From NCBI GenBank assembly GCA_021323865.1, contig JAJPKF010000020.1, positions 186,001 through 250,000 of the forward strand: a stretch of DNA of 64,000 bases, in the 5' to 3' direction. Below are positions 44,622 through 54,010 of this stretch, in pieces. Positions within the stretch are counted from its first letter, which is position 1, and the number at the start of each line of letters is the position of its first letter. This stretch comes from Pseudomonadota bacterium. GTDB lineage: Bacteria; Chloroflexota; UBA5177; JAJPKF01. The notes beneath the pieces are model-generated. The model made no database searches. It saw only the letters and a list, made by a program, of their open reading frames with translations, and was not told where the DNA came from. The position numbers were made by a program, and so were the translations under genes.

Positions 44622-45818
44622 CTAGCCGACGAGTCGCACCTCTGGTGGAGTCAGCCCCCGGCTGCTGAATGCAGACTGGATGTCTCGGATTACCTTTTCT
44701 CCAGACCTCGACTTGCCGGTCACACGGAGATGCTCCAACGCCTGGGCGGTTTCTTCGGTCAACCCTACACCGGCAAGCCGGACAGACTCATCTCCGACGA
44801 TCCTCACCAAGACCAACCCCGCCCGGGCGGCCGCTAGGCGCCGCGCAGACGGGTCTTCGACGGGTCGCTCGACATTGCGCTGGTGAATCAGCTCGAGGCC
44901 GGGGAGCCGATATTCACCTCCGGCTGCCGCCACGCGAATGACTGATGCACCGGTGTTCTCAGAGAGGTAACGGGCGAGGAGAATCTGTTCTGAGATCGGT
45001 CCCGCCGCGATGAGCACCTCGGCCGGCAGCCACATTCCCACCATCTCCAGCGCCTCTTCTCGCGATGGTCCGGGTCCGCTGCTGAGGGGATGACTGGGAA
45101 ATGCCCAAACGCGAGTCGTTCGGGCAGCGATGTCGCTGCGCAGCTGTTGAAACGCCCCCCGATCGTCCCGTCCAGGCGTCAAGCCGATGAGAACGGTGTC
45201 CTTTCGGCCGAAGTCGGACAGCCGGGATCGGACCTGCGGGAGGACGTCCTTACCATGCCCGTCGATTGCAACGACCCGTGCGTCGAGGTGCTCAAATCCG
45301 GCAGCGGTGGCTGTGAAGAGCTCAGCATCCCAAGGAAGGTTGGTCACGTAGTGGACTCGACCACTCGCATCGCGGCACGCGTCTTCAAAGGCCTGGGCGA
45401 TTTGCTCCTGGTCAGGAAAGCTCACGATGTGTGTCCAGCTCGCGTCGACGATCACGACCCGATTCGTGGCAGCGGAAAGTTCTCGCAAATCCGCCGTGAT
45501 GTTGAAGCCCACGGCCAGATCCTGTGCTCCGATAACGTATCCGCGAAGACCCGCGCGGCGGTCGTCGACGGCACTCTCCATGCGGCAGTCATCGTTGTCA
45601 ATCCCACCCTCGGCTCCGGCTGACCCCGCTTGCCTGAGATAGATGGAACCCGTAGACCTGCGCTGCCAGGAGTCTGCAAGATGCGGCCAATTGCGGCCCG
45701 CCTCCTCAGGTGTCAGATTGACCAGCACGGACCAACCGCGGCCGATGACCACCCCAGCGACGCCGTCAACTCGGCCGGGCCCGTCCAAGATGAGAACCCG
45801 GACCCGCTGCCTAGGCAA
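44622..45818 (-). CDS. Degenerate RNase J-like (beta-CASP) protein
   Basis: A 398-residue protein that can be threaded onto the neighbouring RNase J. 'RVLILDGPGRVDGVAGVVIGRG' matches the first hairpin, and 'NRVVIVDASWTHIVSFPDQEQI' followed by 'SGRVHYVTNLPWDAELFTATA' matches the beta-CASP region, then 'DTVLIGLTPGRDDRGAF'. The HxHxDH metal motif and later metal ligands are missing, and the segment that carried them is shortened. It is probably a non-catalytic partner or regulator, comparable in concept to RNase J2 or CPSF100. It starts at a TTG overlapping the RNase J stop by 8 bases. Confidence 0.6.
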   Translation of the reverse strand: MPRQRVRVLILDGPGRVDGVAGVVIGRGWSVLVNLTPEEAGRNWPHLADSWQRRSTGSIYLRQAGSAGAEGGIDNDDCRMESAVDDRRAGLRGYVIGAQDLAVGFNITADLRELSAATNRVVIVDASWTHIVSFPDQEQIAQAFEDACRDASGRVHYVTNLPWDAELFTATAAGFEHLDARVVAIDGHGKDVLPQVRSRLSDFGRKDTVLIGLTPGRDDRGAFQQLRSDIAARTTRVWAFPSHPLSSGPGPSREEALEMVGMWLPAEVLIAAGPISEQILLARYLSENTGASVIRVAAAGGEYRLPGLELIHQRNVERPVEDPSARRLAAARAGLVLVRIVGDESVRLAGVGLTEETAQALEHLRVTGKSRSGEKVIRDIQSAFSSRGLTPPEVRLVG

Positions 45819-47343
45819 GCAGGACCACCGCCGGCGGCGGTCGGAATCGGCGTTTGAGGGCCAGGCTCAGGTCATCCGGACTGCCGATGTCTCGGCCGTG
45901 ACGCTCGACCCAAGCAGTCACGTCGGCTCGACAGTCCATGCAATCGGTCACGAGGCGATTGCGCCCCGGTCGGATAACGACAAGTCCGGCATCGCGAATC
46001 CGGGCTCGCTCGTCGAGCACCGTTTCGGACAGACGTGAAGCGGATCGCTGTTTGCCCTTGGCGAGCTGATAGTAGTCGACCGATCCGTTCCCTTTGATGA
46101 CGCGCGGCTTGTCATCCAGCAGCACCCGATCACCGTTTGCCGCCTGAACAATGCGCTCGCTGGGAATGCCACATCGGGCCCCAAGCTCTCGCATGACCGC
46201 ATGTCGGTAGTAGTCGCCGTGAAACGGGATGACCCAGCCCGGCCTGATCAGCTTCATCACTCTCTGCAGCTCCTGGCCAGTGCTGTGGCCGGAGATGTGG
46301 ACGAGGTAGTCGCGATACGTGATGACTTCGACGCCCTTTCGCATTGCCATTTCGACGAGGGACCAGAACGGCTCCTCGTTGCCGGGGATGGGCGTGCTGG
46401 ACATGATGAGCCCGTCACCGCGACGCGCCTGCACCGGGTAGTGGCCACGGATGAGGCGGGAGAGCCCTGCGTCCGGCTCTCCCTGCGCTCCCGCGACCAT
46501 GATCAGCACCTTGGAGTCCGCGGCGTCGCGGGGTGGTGGGCCAATGGTCCAGGCATGGCTTGGCATCCGCTCGAATTCCTGGGCCATCTCTACGGCATTT
46601 CGCATGGATCGGCCAAGAACGTAGCAATGCCGTCCGACCGCCTGAGCGAGCTCGATGACGATTTGAAGTCGCGTCAGGTTGCTGGCAAACGCGGAGACAA
46701 TGACCCGACGGCCAGCCAACCGCCTGAGCGCAAGGAGGAGGCCTTCTTTCAGATCCGCCAGTGTGGGATCCGGTTCATCCACGTCAGCTCTGACGGCTTC
46801 GAGGAGCAGGACATCGATGGACTTGTACTGGCGGAGGCTCTGCGCGGGCAGGCGACCATATCCCGACTCATCACTCCCGCGCAGATCGCCCGAGTAAAAC
46901 AGTCGCTTCTTTGGAGTTTCAATGTACAGCGCCATCGATTCACTGGCCGAGTGGGGCACGGGTACCATCTGGAAACGAAATCGCTCGGTCATGGCCCACT
47001 CGTAGGGACCGACCGTTTCCACGGGAACGTCAATCCGCGCCTCGCCCAGCCGTGCACGAATAATGGCGGCTGTTACGGGTCCGGCCACGATTCGGGGGCC
47101 ACGCGGCAGCTGGCGCAGGATGTAGGGCAGCGCGCCGACGTGGTCTTCGTGCGAGTGCGTCAGGGCGACGGTTTGGACGGTTTCGGCCTGTTCTGTCGTA
47201 AGCCGCGGCACGCTGAAGTCGACTCCGAGATCGCGGTCCTGGCTCCAGGCAAGTCCCGCGTCCAGCATGAGAGTGTCTCGCCGGTCGGACACGAGATAGC
47301 AATTGCCGCCGCTGCTCGGGTTTCCCAGCAGGTCAAGATGCAC
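45811..47343 (-). CDS. RNase J-like metallo-beta-lactamase ribonuclease
   Basis: A 510-residue beta-lactamase/beta-CASP nuclease acting in mRNA and rRNA processing. Metal ligands are H63, H65, D67 and H68 ('THSHEDHVGAL'), H131 ('VPVPHSASES') and D153 ('YSGDLRG'). The beta-CASP part has 'VSAFASNLTRLQIVIE', 'GRSMRN', 'GAQGEPDAGLSR', 'SSTPIPGNE', then 'ISGHSTGQE' and 'IPFHGDYYRH'. The C-terminal extension is shorter than in B. subtilis RNase J1. The GTG start follows a GGGGA site. It is immediately upstream of and overlaps the degenerate partner gene. Confidence 0.88.
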   Translation of the reverse strand: MHLDLLGNPSSGGNCYLVSDRRDTLMLDAGLAWSQDRDLGVDFSVPRLTTEQAETVQTVALTHSHEDHVGALPYILRQLPRGPRIVAGPVTAAIIRARLGEARIDVPVETVGPYEWAMTERFRFQMVPVPHSASESMALYIETPKKRLFYSGDLRGSDESGYGRLPAQSLRQYKSIDVLLLEAVRADVDEPDPTLADLKEGLLLALRRLAGRRVIVSAFASNLTRLQIVIELAQAVGRHCYVLGRSMRNAVEMAQEFERMPSHAWTIGPPPRDAADSKVLIMVAGAQGEPDAGLSRLIRGHYPVQARRGDGLIMSSTPIPGNEEPFWSLVEMAMRKGVEVITYRDYLVHISGHSTGQELQRVMKLIRPGWVIPFHGDYYRHAVMRELGARCGIPSERIVQAANGDRVLLDDKPRVIKGNGSVDYYQLAKGKQRSASRLSETVLDERARIRDAGLVVIRPGRNRLVTDCMDCRADVTAWVERHGRDIGSPDDLSLALKRRFRPPPAVVLLA

Positions 47344-47381
47344 GGCACATTATCCCCATCGGCGTCCCGATCGAGCGTTGC

Positions 47382-48602
47382 CTACCGAGTAGGCAGGTGC
47401 AATCCGAGCTTCTTTTTGAGCTTCAGGATGCGGGTAACAGACGCGTTGACACGCCCAAGGATGTGCGGATGGCCTTTGGATGCCTGGATGATCCGGTTCT
47501 CAACGTCATTGGCCGTTGCCCAGGTCACGGGGCCGCCGGCAATCAAGAGCACATCCTCGCCCGCCTGAAGCGCCATCAGGCTCGCGGTGGCAATCCCAAA
47601 GTGACCCGACACCGAGCCCATGGTGAGGCTGTCCGTCATCAAGACGCCACCAAAGTGCAGCTGATCACGGAGCAAACCGGTGACGACCTTATAGGAGAGT
47701 GAGGCAGGTGTGTGGGCTCCCGTTATGCCAGGAAGCAGTACGTGTGTAACCATGATCGAATCGACGTGGGCCGACACCGCTTTCCGGAAGGGCAGGAGCT
47801 GATTCTGGAGGCCTGCCTTCGATAATCGTATCGTCGGCAGCTGGGTCTCCGGATTGACCGACGTGACACCGAGGCCCAGCACGTGCTTGGCAGTCGCGGC
47901 GACTCCGTGATGCTGATAGGCGCGGATCTCTGCCGTTCCAAGGCTGGCATCAATGTTCGCGTTCGGCCCAAACGACCGCCGCTCTTGTGCCATGATGCTG
48001 TTTGGGTTGCTCGCCACGTCGAGAACCGGCGCCAGGTTCATATTGATGCCGAGCTTACGAATCTGCGTCGCCTCGGTTGAGCAATCGGAATAGACTCTAC
48101 CGGCATTGTTGAGCTGTCCGTAATAGCTCTCGGATGGAAGCTGCTTCACTCCTCGGGTGATGCGGATGACCTCTCCGCCTTCCTGATCCACCGAAATGAA
48201 GAGCGGAATGTGGCCCTGTCGCTGAATCGATCCGTCGAGCGCCTTGAGCTGTGATGGAGACGCGAAGTTGTCTCCAAAAATGGTGATACCGCCGGGGTGA
48301 AAGTGCCGCAGCAGCTTTGCTTCTTGGTTGCTGAGACTCGTTCCCGAGAAGCTAATCATCAGCATCTGGCCAAGCTTCTGACGCAGGGTCATGTGGTGGA
48401 CCAAGGCGGCGATGGATCCGCTACCTGAACCGGCGACACGGGGCGGGTGCTTCGAGTGACTGGCTGCACCGAGACAGCCTGCAAGGAGCGTCAGACCAAG
48501 AATCCCGACTGAAAGGGTGCGAACGGGGGTGGTAGGGTGGGTCAGAACTGCGCCGGGCGCCGTCCACGATCGGCCTGACGTTGCTGGGGAATGGGGACGC
48601 AT
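47382..48602 (-). CDS. Glycoside hydrolase family 3 lipoprotein (NagZ-like)
   Basis: A 406-residue protein with a lipobox 'LLAGC' at about residue 42 after a long n-region, so probably lipid-anchored outside. The GH3 domain shows 'FISVDQEGGEVIRI', 'GINMNLAPVLDV' and the nucleophile Asp in 'VLMTDSLTMGSV'. The 'KHFPGHG...DSH' loop of Gram-negative NagZ is 'KHVLGLG...NPE', a variant known in other bacteria that lacks the loop His. It probably hydrolyses N-acetylglucosaminyl or similar beta-linkages, maybe peptidoglycan fragments. A small TGCCTAC/GTAGGCA hairpin spans its stop codon. Confidence 0.82.
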   Translation of the reverse strand: MRPHSPATSGRSWTAPGAVLTHPTTPVRTLSVGILGLTLLAGCLGAASHSKHPPRVAGSGSGSIAALVHHMTLRQKLGQMLMISFSGTSLSNQEAKLLRHFHPGGITIFGDNFASPSQLKALDGSIQRQGHIPLFISVDQEGGEVIRITRGVKQLPSESYYGQLNNAGRVYSDCSTEATQIRKLGINMNLAPVLDVASNPNSIMAQERRSFGPNANIDASLGTAEIRAYQHHGVAATAKHVLGLGVTSVNPETQLPTIRLSKAGLQNQLLPFRKAVSAHVDSIMVTHVLLPGITGAHTPASLSYKVVTGLLRDQLHFGGVLMTDSLTMGSVSGHFGIATASLMALQAGEDVLLIAGGPVTWATANDVENRIIQASKGHPHILGRVNASVTRILKLKKKLGLHLPTR

Positions 48603-48713
48603 AAAGCCCTCTCTGGGGACGGTAGGAGGTAGTCCACGAACCGAGCCGCCAAGGCCAAGACTGCGCTGGCGCCGGCAGCCGCCGGTTGCTGCCTTATCAT
48701 AGGTGCCGGCCTC

Positions 48714-50849
48714 GTGATCGCCGGCTGCGCACGATCATATTCGCCGGCACCGGTCTCAACCCGAGCTTCGCGCCCGCCGGTAACTTCACCCACGCTCGTG
48801 CCGTCGGCCCCAACGCCATCGCCGCGTCCGCGGGTACGCCGCCGGCATACTGCGACGCCGACTCGGTCGGTTGCCGCGAAACCTACGAGGCGAACACACC
48901 CAAACAGGCGCCACAAGCGGAACCGCACCGGAACAGCCGTAAGGGCCACCGCCGCTGAACCGCGCCACGGCACCCCCAAGCCGCGGCAGACCCGTGCCCA
49001 CTCGGTGTCTGCCCAGCACTCCTCTCGCCTGAAGCCCCAACCAACGGTTCGGCCTTCGCCCAGTCCGAGCCCGAGCCCCACTGGACCGCCCCCATCGCAG
49101 GCGATTACGCATATTGTCATCATTGACAAAGAGAATCGCTCTTTTGACGAGTATTTCGGGCGTTTCCCAGGCGCCGACGGTACGACCTCCGGTGAGCTGG
49201 CGAATGGAACCCGCGTGCCATTGGGCCACACTCCGGACCACACACTGCTCGACATTGCCCACTCGGGAAGGGCGGCGCGAAGAGCCGTCAACGGGGGGCT
49301 GATGAATCAGTTCAACCTCAATCCAGGTGCGATTCAGAACGGTGTCGACATCGCCATGAGCCAGATGTGGCGCCGCGATATCCCCAATTACTGGCGATAC
49401 GCGGGATACTTCACACTGGACGACCACTTTTTTTCGACCATCAATGGACCAAGCTTTCCCAACCACCTGGTCACGGTCGCGGGGCAATCGGTCAACACCG
49501 ACGACAATCCCCGCAACATTGCTCACTACGCCTGGGGGTGTGACAGCGGCCCAACCGCCTGGGTGGATCAGATCAACCCCACGAGCGGAGCCCATCGCAA
49601 GGTCAAACCCTGCTTCAACGTCCTCACGCTGCCGGATGAGCTCCAGCGCGCGCATGTGAACTGGAAGTACTACGCTCCACCACGGTTTCGATCCGGGTAC
49701 ATCTGGTCCGCCCTCGACGCCATTCGACACATCCGCTATTCCAACCTGTGGACCAGCCACGTTCCATCGGACAAAACGTTCATCCCCGACGCGCTGCATA
49801 ACCGTTTGCCGGCAGTCAGCTGGCTGGTGACGAACGAGATCGAGAGCGAGCACCCACCGCACAGCGCGTGTGCCGGAGAGAACTGGACAGTCCGTGTCCT
49901 CAATGCCCTCATGCGGAGCCGCGAGTGGCCGCACACGGCGGTATTCCTTACGTGGGATGACTTCGGAGGCTTCTACGACCACGTGCCACCGCCTCGATAC
50001 AACCTCCTTGCTCTGGGCCCTCGGGTGCCAACGATTGTCATCTCGCCGTACGCGCGGCCTCACTTCGTAGACCACGCAACCTACGACTTCAGCTCAATTC
50101 TTCGCTTCATTGAGGATCGCTTCCAGGTGAAGCCATTGACGAGCTTCGATCGGCGAGCGGCAAGCATGTCCGGCAGCTTCGACTTTGCGCAAGCGCCGCT
50201 TAAGCCGCTGCTGCTGCACACTCGAAAGTGTCCGCCGGGCGCCTACCAACGCTCCAGCATCCTCCAGGGCAGGATCGTCAGAGTGGTGAACGGCGAGCAG
50301 CCGGCTGTCAAGCTTCGCATCAAGCAAGTGAGCGCGATCGCGACCGTCAACATCTTGCCGGGAAGCATCCTCCAAGCCGCCGACGGCCACACAATGCATG
50401 TTGTGGCTCTGCAGCCCGGCGATGAGATCGTCGTTCGGGCTAGGCCCTCCCCCAACGCTGCTCTCACCTATACGGCGATGCTGTTGGAGGATCGAGACGC
50501 CGTGGTCTCTCGAGGCAAGGCCGTCATCAGCAACATCCGGGAGAAGAAGCGGAATCTCTCGATCTGGTACCGGTCCGGTGAAGTTACGGTTCACGTCCCC
50601 AAGGGGACGTCGATCCTCCTGCCGGGTGGTGGCACCGGTACGTTTGCCGACCTGGTTGTCGGCGAGCACATTCGGATTGCCGGTCTTTTCAATACCCGGA
50701 CACTGCACTTCCCCGGACCGTGGAGAATCAGAATTCTCACGTCCGTGGAGCCGCCTCAACCCATCGCGGCCGGAGCGTGCCTCGCACTCCCCGGCACTTC
50801 CTTCCTCTGCCCTCAGGCCTCCGGCGCGGGCGCCACTTCCGGAGGCTGA
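48714..50849 (+). CDS. Secreted phosphoesterase (phospholipase C/acid phosphatase-like)
   Basis: A 711-residue protein. Residues about 1-130 are an Arg/Pro/Thr/Ser-rich linker. The catalytic domain (about 135-500) has '[26 protein letters not shown]' in two blocks, the start signature of the phosphoesterase family, plus '[14 protein letters not shown]' and '[17 protein letters not shown]'. A C-terminal region (about 500-700) of beta-type repeats resembles DUF5666. In-frame codons before the GTG encode '[15 protein letters not shown]', a lipoprotein signal, so the true start is probably upstream, perhaps a CTG. It would act outside the cell on phosphate esters or lipids. Confidence 0.82.
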   Translation: MIAGCARSYSPAPVSTRASRPPVTSPTLVPSAPTPSPRPRVRRRHTATPTRSVAAKPTRRTHPNRRHKRNRTGTAVRATAAEPRHGTPKPRQTRAHSVSAQHSSRLKPQPTVRPSPSPSPSPTGPPPSQAITHIVIIDKENRSFDEYFGRFPGADGTTSGELANGTRVPLGHTPDHTLLDIAHSGRAARRAVNGGLMNQFNLNPGAIQNGVDIAMSQMWRRDIPNYWRYAGYFTLDDHFFSTINGPSFPNHLVTVAGQSVNTDDNPRNIAHYAWGCDSGPTAWVDQINPTSGAHRKVKPCFNVLTLPDELQRAHVNWKYYAPPRFRSGYIWSALDAIRHIRYSNLWTSHVPSDKTFIPDALHNRLPAVSWLVTNEIESEHPPHSACAGENWTVRVLNALMRSREWPHTAVFLTWDDFGGFYDHVPPPRYNLLALGPRVPTIVISPYARPHFVDHATYDFSSILRFIEDRFQVKPLTSFDRRAASMSGSFDFAQAPLKPLLLHTRKCPPGAYQRSSILQGRIVRVVNGEQPAVKLRIKQVSAIATVNILPGSILQAADGHTMHVVALQPGDEIVVRARPSPNAALTYTAMLLEDRDAVVSRGKAVISNIREKKRNLSIWYRSGEVTVHVPKGTSILLPGGGTGTFADLVVGEHIRIAGLFNTRTLHFPGPWRIRILTSVEPPQPIAAGACLALPGTSFLCPQASGAGATSGG

Positions 50850-50965
50850 AGCACGGCGATCAGCTGCGAAGCGCAGTCAGCCGTTGCCGAGTTGGCGTTC
50901 AGGCGCCAGCAAACAGTCAAGCGCACGCTGATAGGCTGTAGCTGAATGGACCTTCGAGGTGAGGA

Positions 50966-51097
50966 ATGGGTAGCTGGCTGTACTCGGAGTTCGTCGCCGC
51001 TTTCCTGGGACTGCGCACGCGCTACTGGTTGATCATCATCGTCGTGATCGTGGTGGTCCTGGCCTTGATCTGGTTTGCCCGAAGCCGGAACGCCTAG
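50966..51097 (+). CDS. Very small membrane protein (43 residues)
   Basis: The ATG follows a GAGGTGAGG site. The product starts MGSWLYSEFV, has one strongly hydrophobic segment (WLIIIVVIVVVLALIWF, about residues 21-37) and ends in a basic 'ARSRNA'. It lies in the gap before the amidase gene, whose TTG start overlaps its end by 23 bases. Small tail-anchored proteins of this shape are common; function unknown. Confidence 0.5.
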   Translation: MGSWLYSEFVAAFLGLRTRYWLIIIVVIVVVLALIWFARSRNA

Positions 51098-52619
51098 CGG
51101 GAACGGCGCCCCCCCGCAGGTAACCGAGGGGTCGGTCGCCTACGCGTCGCTGGCAGAGCTGCGGGCGCTTTTGGATTCGGGGGACCTTGGCCTGGTTGAT
51201 CTCGCCCAGGCGTGCCTGGACAGGATCGCCGCGCTCGACCACGCGGGTCCGACTCTCCGCTCGATCATCGAGACAAGCCCCTCGCTTCTTGAGGATGCCG
51301 CGGAGCTGGAACGCAGTCGGCCTCGAGGACCGCTGCACGGAATGCTCGTGCTGCTCAAAGACAACATCGATACGGTCGATGCTACGGCTACCACGGCCGG
51401 ATCGTTGGCGCTCATGAGCTCCCGACCGCGGCGCGATGCTTTCGTGGTGCGAAGGCTCGGCGAGGCGGGAGCTCTCATTCTGGGAAAGGCGAACATGAGC
51501 GAGTGGGCCAACTTCCGCTCGAGCCACTCTTCGAGCGGTTGGAGCGCCAGAGGCGGTCAGGCCCGGAACCCATACGTGCTGGACCGCTCACCGTGCGGCT
51601 CGAGCTCGGGTTCGGCGTCGGCGGTGGCGGCAGGGCTGGTGCCGCTATCCCTGGGCACGGAGACGAACGGTTCTATTCTCTGTCCCGCCGCCGTCAACGG
51701 CGTGGTAGGGATCAAGCCGACCGTGGGGCTCACCAGCAGGAGCGGCGTCGTTCCCATCTCTCACACGCAAGACACGGTTGGTCCGTTTGCCCGGACCGTT
51801 GCGGACGCAGCTCTGCTGCTCAGTGTGATCGCTGGCCCGGACGCCGAGGACCCGGCGGCAGCCTCGGTAAGCCCGTTCTCGAGGCAGGATCTCGCCGGCG
51901 CTTTGCGACCTGACGGCCTAACCTCGGCTCGGATCGGCGTCGCCCGGGAGAGCTTTTTCGGCTACAGTCCCAAGACGGATGCGGTCATCGAAGAGTCCAT
52001 CGTGGCGATGCGCAATGCGGGGGCAACCCTGGTTGATCCTGCCGATATCCCGACCGCTCGAGAGCTGAAGAGCACCGAGTCGGAGTTCACGCTGTTGCTG
52101 TACGAATTCAAGCACGACTTGGCGGCCTATCTCCAAGGTCGGGAGGGGACCGGACCGAAGACCTTGGCGGACGTCATTGCCTTCAATGAGGACCATCGGG
52201 TGCAGGAGATGCCCTACTTCGAGCAGGAGCTGATGGTCCAGTCAGAGGCAAAGGGCGATCTGAGCGAGCAAGAGTACGTCGCTGCTTTGGACGAATGTCG
52301 CCGTCTCTCACGAACGGAAGGCATCGACGCGGTACTCGAGAAGCATCAGCTCGATGCGTTGGTCATGCCCACCACTGGCCCGGCCTTCTGCATCGATTTG
52401 ATCAACGGCGACCACTACGTGGGCGGAGCATCGTCGGCTGCGGCGATGGCAGGGTACCCGGCCATCACCGTGCCTGCCGGCGAAGTGTCGGGACTTCCCG
52501 TGGGGCTGACATTCGTGGGCCGCGCCTTCTCCGAGCTGACATTGCTTCGACTCGCTTACGCATTTGAGCAGGCGACGCAGGCTCGGTTCAACCCGGAGTT
52601 CTTGCCCACACTGCGCTAG
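51075..52619 (+). CDS. Amidase signature family hydrolase
   Basis: A 514-residue amidase. The Ser-cisSer-Lys triad is evident: Lys in 'MLVLLKDNIDT', the Gly/Ser-rich 'PCGSSSGSASAVAAGL' with the cis-Ser, and the nucleophile Ser in 'GTETNGSILCPAA', then 'GIKPTVGLTS'. C-terminal 'GYPAITVPAG' and 'GLPVGLTFVG' are typical. Substrates of single amidases vary; a GatA role is unlikely because no gatB/gatC genes adjoin. Start is a TTG at 51075; no ATG/GTG fits nearby. Confidence 0.85.
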   Translation: MPEAGTPSGNGAPPQVTEGSVAYASLAELRALLDSGDLGLVDLAQACLDRIAALDHAGPTLRSIIETSPSLLEDAAELERSRPRGPLHGMLVLLKDNIDTVDATATTAGSLALMSSRPRRDAFVVRRLGEAGALILGKANMSEWANFRSSHSSSGWSARGGQARNPYVLDRSPCGSSSGSASAVAAGLVPLSLGTETNGSILCPAAVNGVVGIKPTVGLTSRSGVVPISHTQDTVGPFARTVADAALLLSVIAGPDAEDPAAASVSPFSRQDLAGALRPDGLTSARIGVARESFFGYSPKTDAVIEESIVAMRNAGATLVDPADIPTARELKSTESEFTLLLYEFKHDLAAYLQGREGTGPKTLADVIAFNEDHRVQEMPYFEQELMVQSEAKGDLSEQEYVAALDECRRLSRTEGIDAVLEKHQLDALVMPTTGPAFCIDLINGDHYVGGASSAAAMAGYPAITVPAGEVSGLPVGLTFVGRAFSELTLLRLAYAFEQATQARFNPEFLPTLR

Positions 52620-52991
52620 CGGCGGTCGTGTCGTGCGGCTGCCAGAGCCGACGCGCCTGCGTGCAACTGCACACTCTAGCCAGCCCAACGTCGCGTGGGG
52701 ACCAACGAGTTGGACGATGATGGCGGCCGCGGCCGGTTCGTACGAGCATGCGGACTCCACCACCGAAAGCGTTGAAGTTGCGATAGCAGCGCGTCATCTG
52801 GGGATTTGGAACGTCTCATCGGCCGCATGTGATTTATCCCTCCGAATCGACCGACTCCTCCTTCTAACCCTGTCCCTGGCTGTAGCGATGGCTTGACAAA
52901 GGAGTCACCATGTGGCGGGCGAGCCGGGAGTCGTGAAGCTTCACTCGCCTATGCAGAGAAGGAAGGCATATCGGTTCGCCTTCCGTTACCC
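52620..52991. other. Non-coding stretch after the amidase gene
   Basis: A stretch of 372 bases with several short frames but none with coding character or family resemblance. A small GTGCA/TGCAC palindrome lies near 52660. I see nothing else of note. It separates the amidase gene from the decayed end of the first flavin module. Confidence 0.5.
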
Positions 52992-53626
52992 TCATCGATC
53001 CATCCGTGACATCCAGACCGACCACGAATGGTCCAAGGGAAGAGCGCCAATTGCCAGAGCCACGCCGAGTACTAGGCTCCCAATTACAAGACCACTCCTG
53101 GTGGCCCTCCCACCAAGCATGGCGATCCGGAACATTGAGGATCCAGTGCGCCCGAGCACCTCACCGAGGCCGAGTTGAACAGCCTTCCAAACATGAGCCA
53201 ACACATGGAGGCTCATGAGTCCAAACCAGCAAATGAAGGATAGTTGATGCAGTCTCCGCCAGGTCTCGCCCGGCGCAGGCCCAAGCACTAACAGCTCGAT
53301 CCGCTTCCAAACAAGACCAGGGTTGCAAGCACCAGAAAGGGGCCGGCCAGGCGTAGGAGTGGAGGCGGAGGCCCCAACGCTCTGTACCTCCGGCTCCCGG
53401 CATAATACATGACGAACCGATATCCGGAACTGGCCAGCTTCAGCAGGATAGTTGGGATCAGAACGATCCCCAGGAATAGGTGAACCGTCAAGAGGTGGTG
53501 CAGCGACAAAAGGGTCAGCCCCTCGAGGAACAGGAGCACCAGCAGCGCGAGACCTGTTAGCGACGTAAGGCGTGCGTTCCCTACCTCGCCACCACTTGGA
53601 CCTGGCGTTCTGTCGCCGGATGACAT
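52992..53626 (-). pseudogene. Frameshifted heme-type membrane protein
   Basis: Two overlapping frames form one protein. The first (53626 down) gives 'LLSLHHLLTVHLFLGIVLIPTI' and 'GPPPPLLRLAGPFLVLATLVLFGSG', then runs into a stop. The second continues 'IELLVLGPAPGETWRRLHQLSFICWFGLMSLHVLAHV' (two blocks). The junction lies at about 53298-53302 and needs a single-base deletion relative to an intact gene. The joined protein would have five membrane segments with paired His residues, like cytochrome b561-type or related membrane proteins found beside ferric-reductase genes. A base-calling error is the alternative. Confidence 0.65.
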
Positions 53627-53653
53627 CGGTTTAGTCGGCCGTCATCAGGACAG

Positions 53654-53983
53654 TCAGAATGTTCCACCGGCCGTGAGGACCGCTGCGACCACTCCATGAC
53701 CTTCCACCTGCTTCGATCTTTGCAGGCCCAGATTATCCCGATTCGCACCGACGGAGCAGCTCTTCACGGCGCCTTGGGCGTCCGGATCGACGGCGAAGCC
53801 GGCATTCAGCCGGCTGATCTGGCTATCAAGCTTGTATGTGCTGAAGGTTGCGTCCACCCAACGGAGCCAGTCGAACGCCCGGTCGAGGGCGGCCGGATCG
53901 ACGTCCGCGTCTCGGACGTCGATCTCGACCGGCATGCCCATGATGAGCTCGATGCGGTGGAGCGGCTCAAGCTTCGTAATCAA
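53654..53983 (-). pseudogene. ApbE (FAD:protein FMN transferase) remnant
   Basis: Residues 1-62 match the N-terminus of the intact ApbE encoded at 58630-59616: 'HRIELIMGMPVEIDVRDADVD' aligns with 'NRVEQVMGMPIGIEVHDLDMA', and 'FDWLRWVDATFSTYK' with 'FDWLRHVDDVFSTYK'. After 'ISRLNAGFAVDPDA' the similarity is lost. The rest of the enzyme, including its FAD and metal-binding parts, is gone. A short 'VKSCSV' may correspond to 'VKGWSV'. The start is a TTG behind CGAGG. It lies downstream of the first FMN-protein gene. Confidence 0.7.
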
Positions 53984-54010
53984 GGTTAACCTCGAAGTTA
54001 AATGTTCCGA

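Noticed and set aside
46201-47568. Plus-strand open frame (455 residues) opposite RNase J
   Set aside because: It lies antisense to the metal-motif-bearing RNase J gene and shows no motif or ribosome site.
47382-48602. Loss of the 'GHG...DSH' loop in the GH3 protein as a sign of inactivity
   Set aside because: The GLG-type variant of this loop is known in other bacterial GH3 enzymes and the nucleophile Asp is present.
48786-50075. Minus-strand open frame (429 residues) opposite the phosphoesterase
   Set aside because: The plus strand encodes the phosphoesterase motifs over the same bases; the minus frame has low-complexity Arg/Val/Gly composition.
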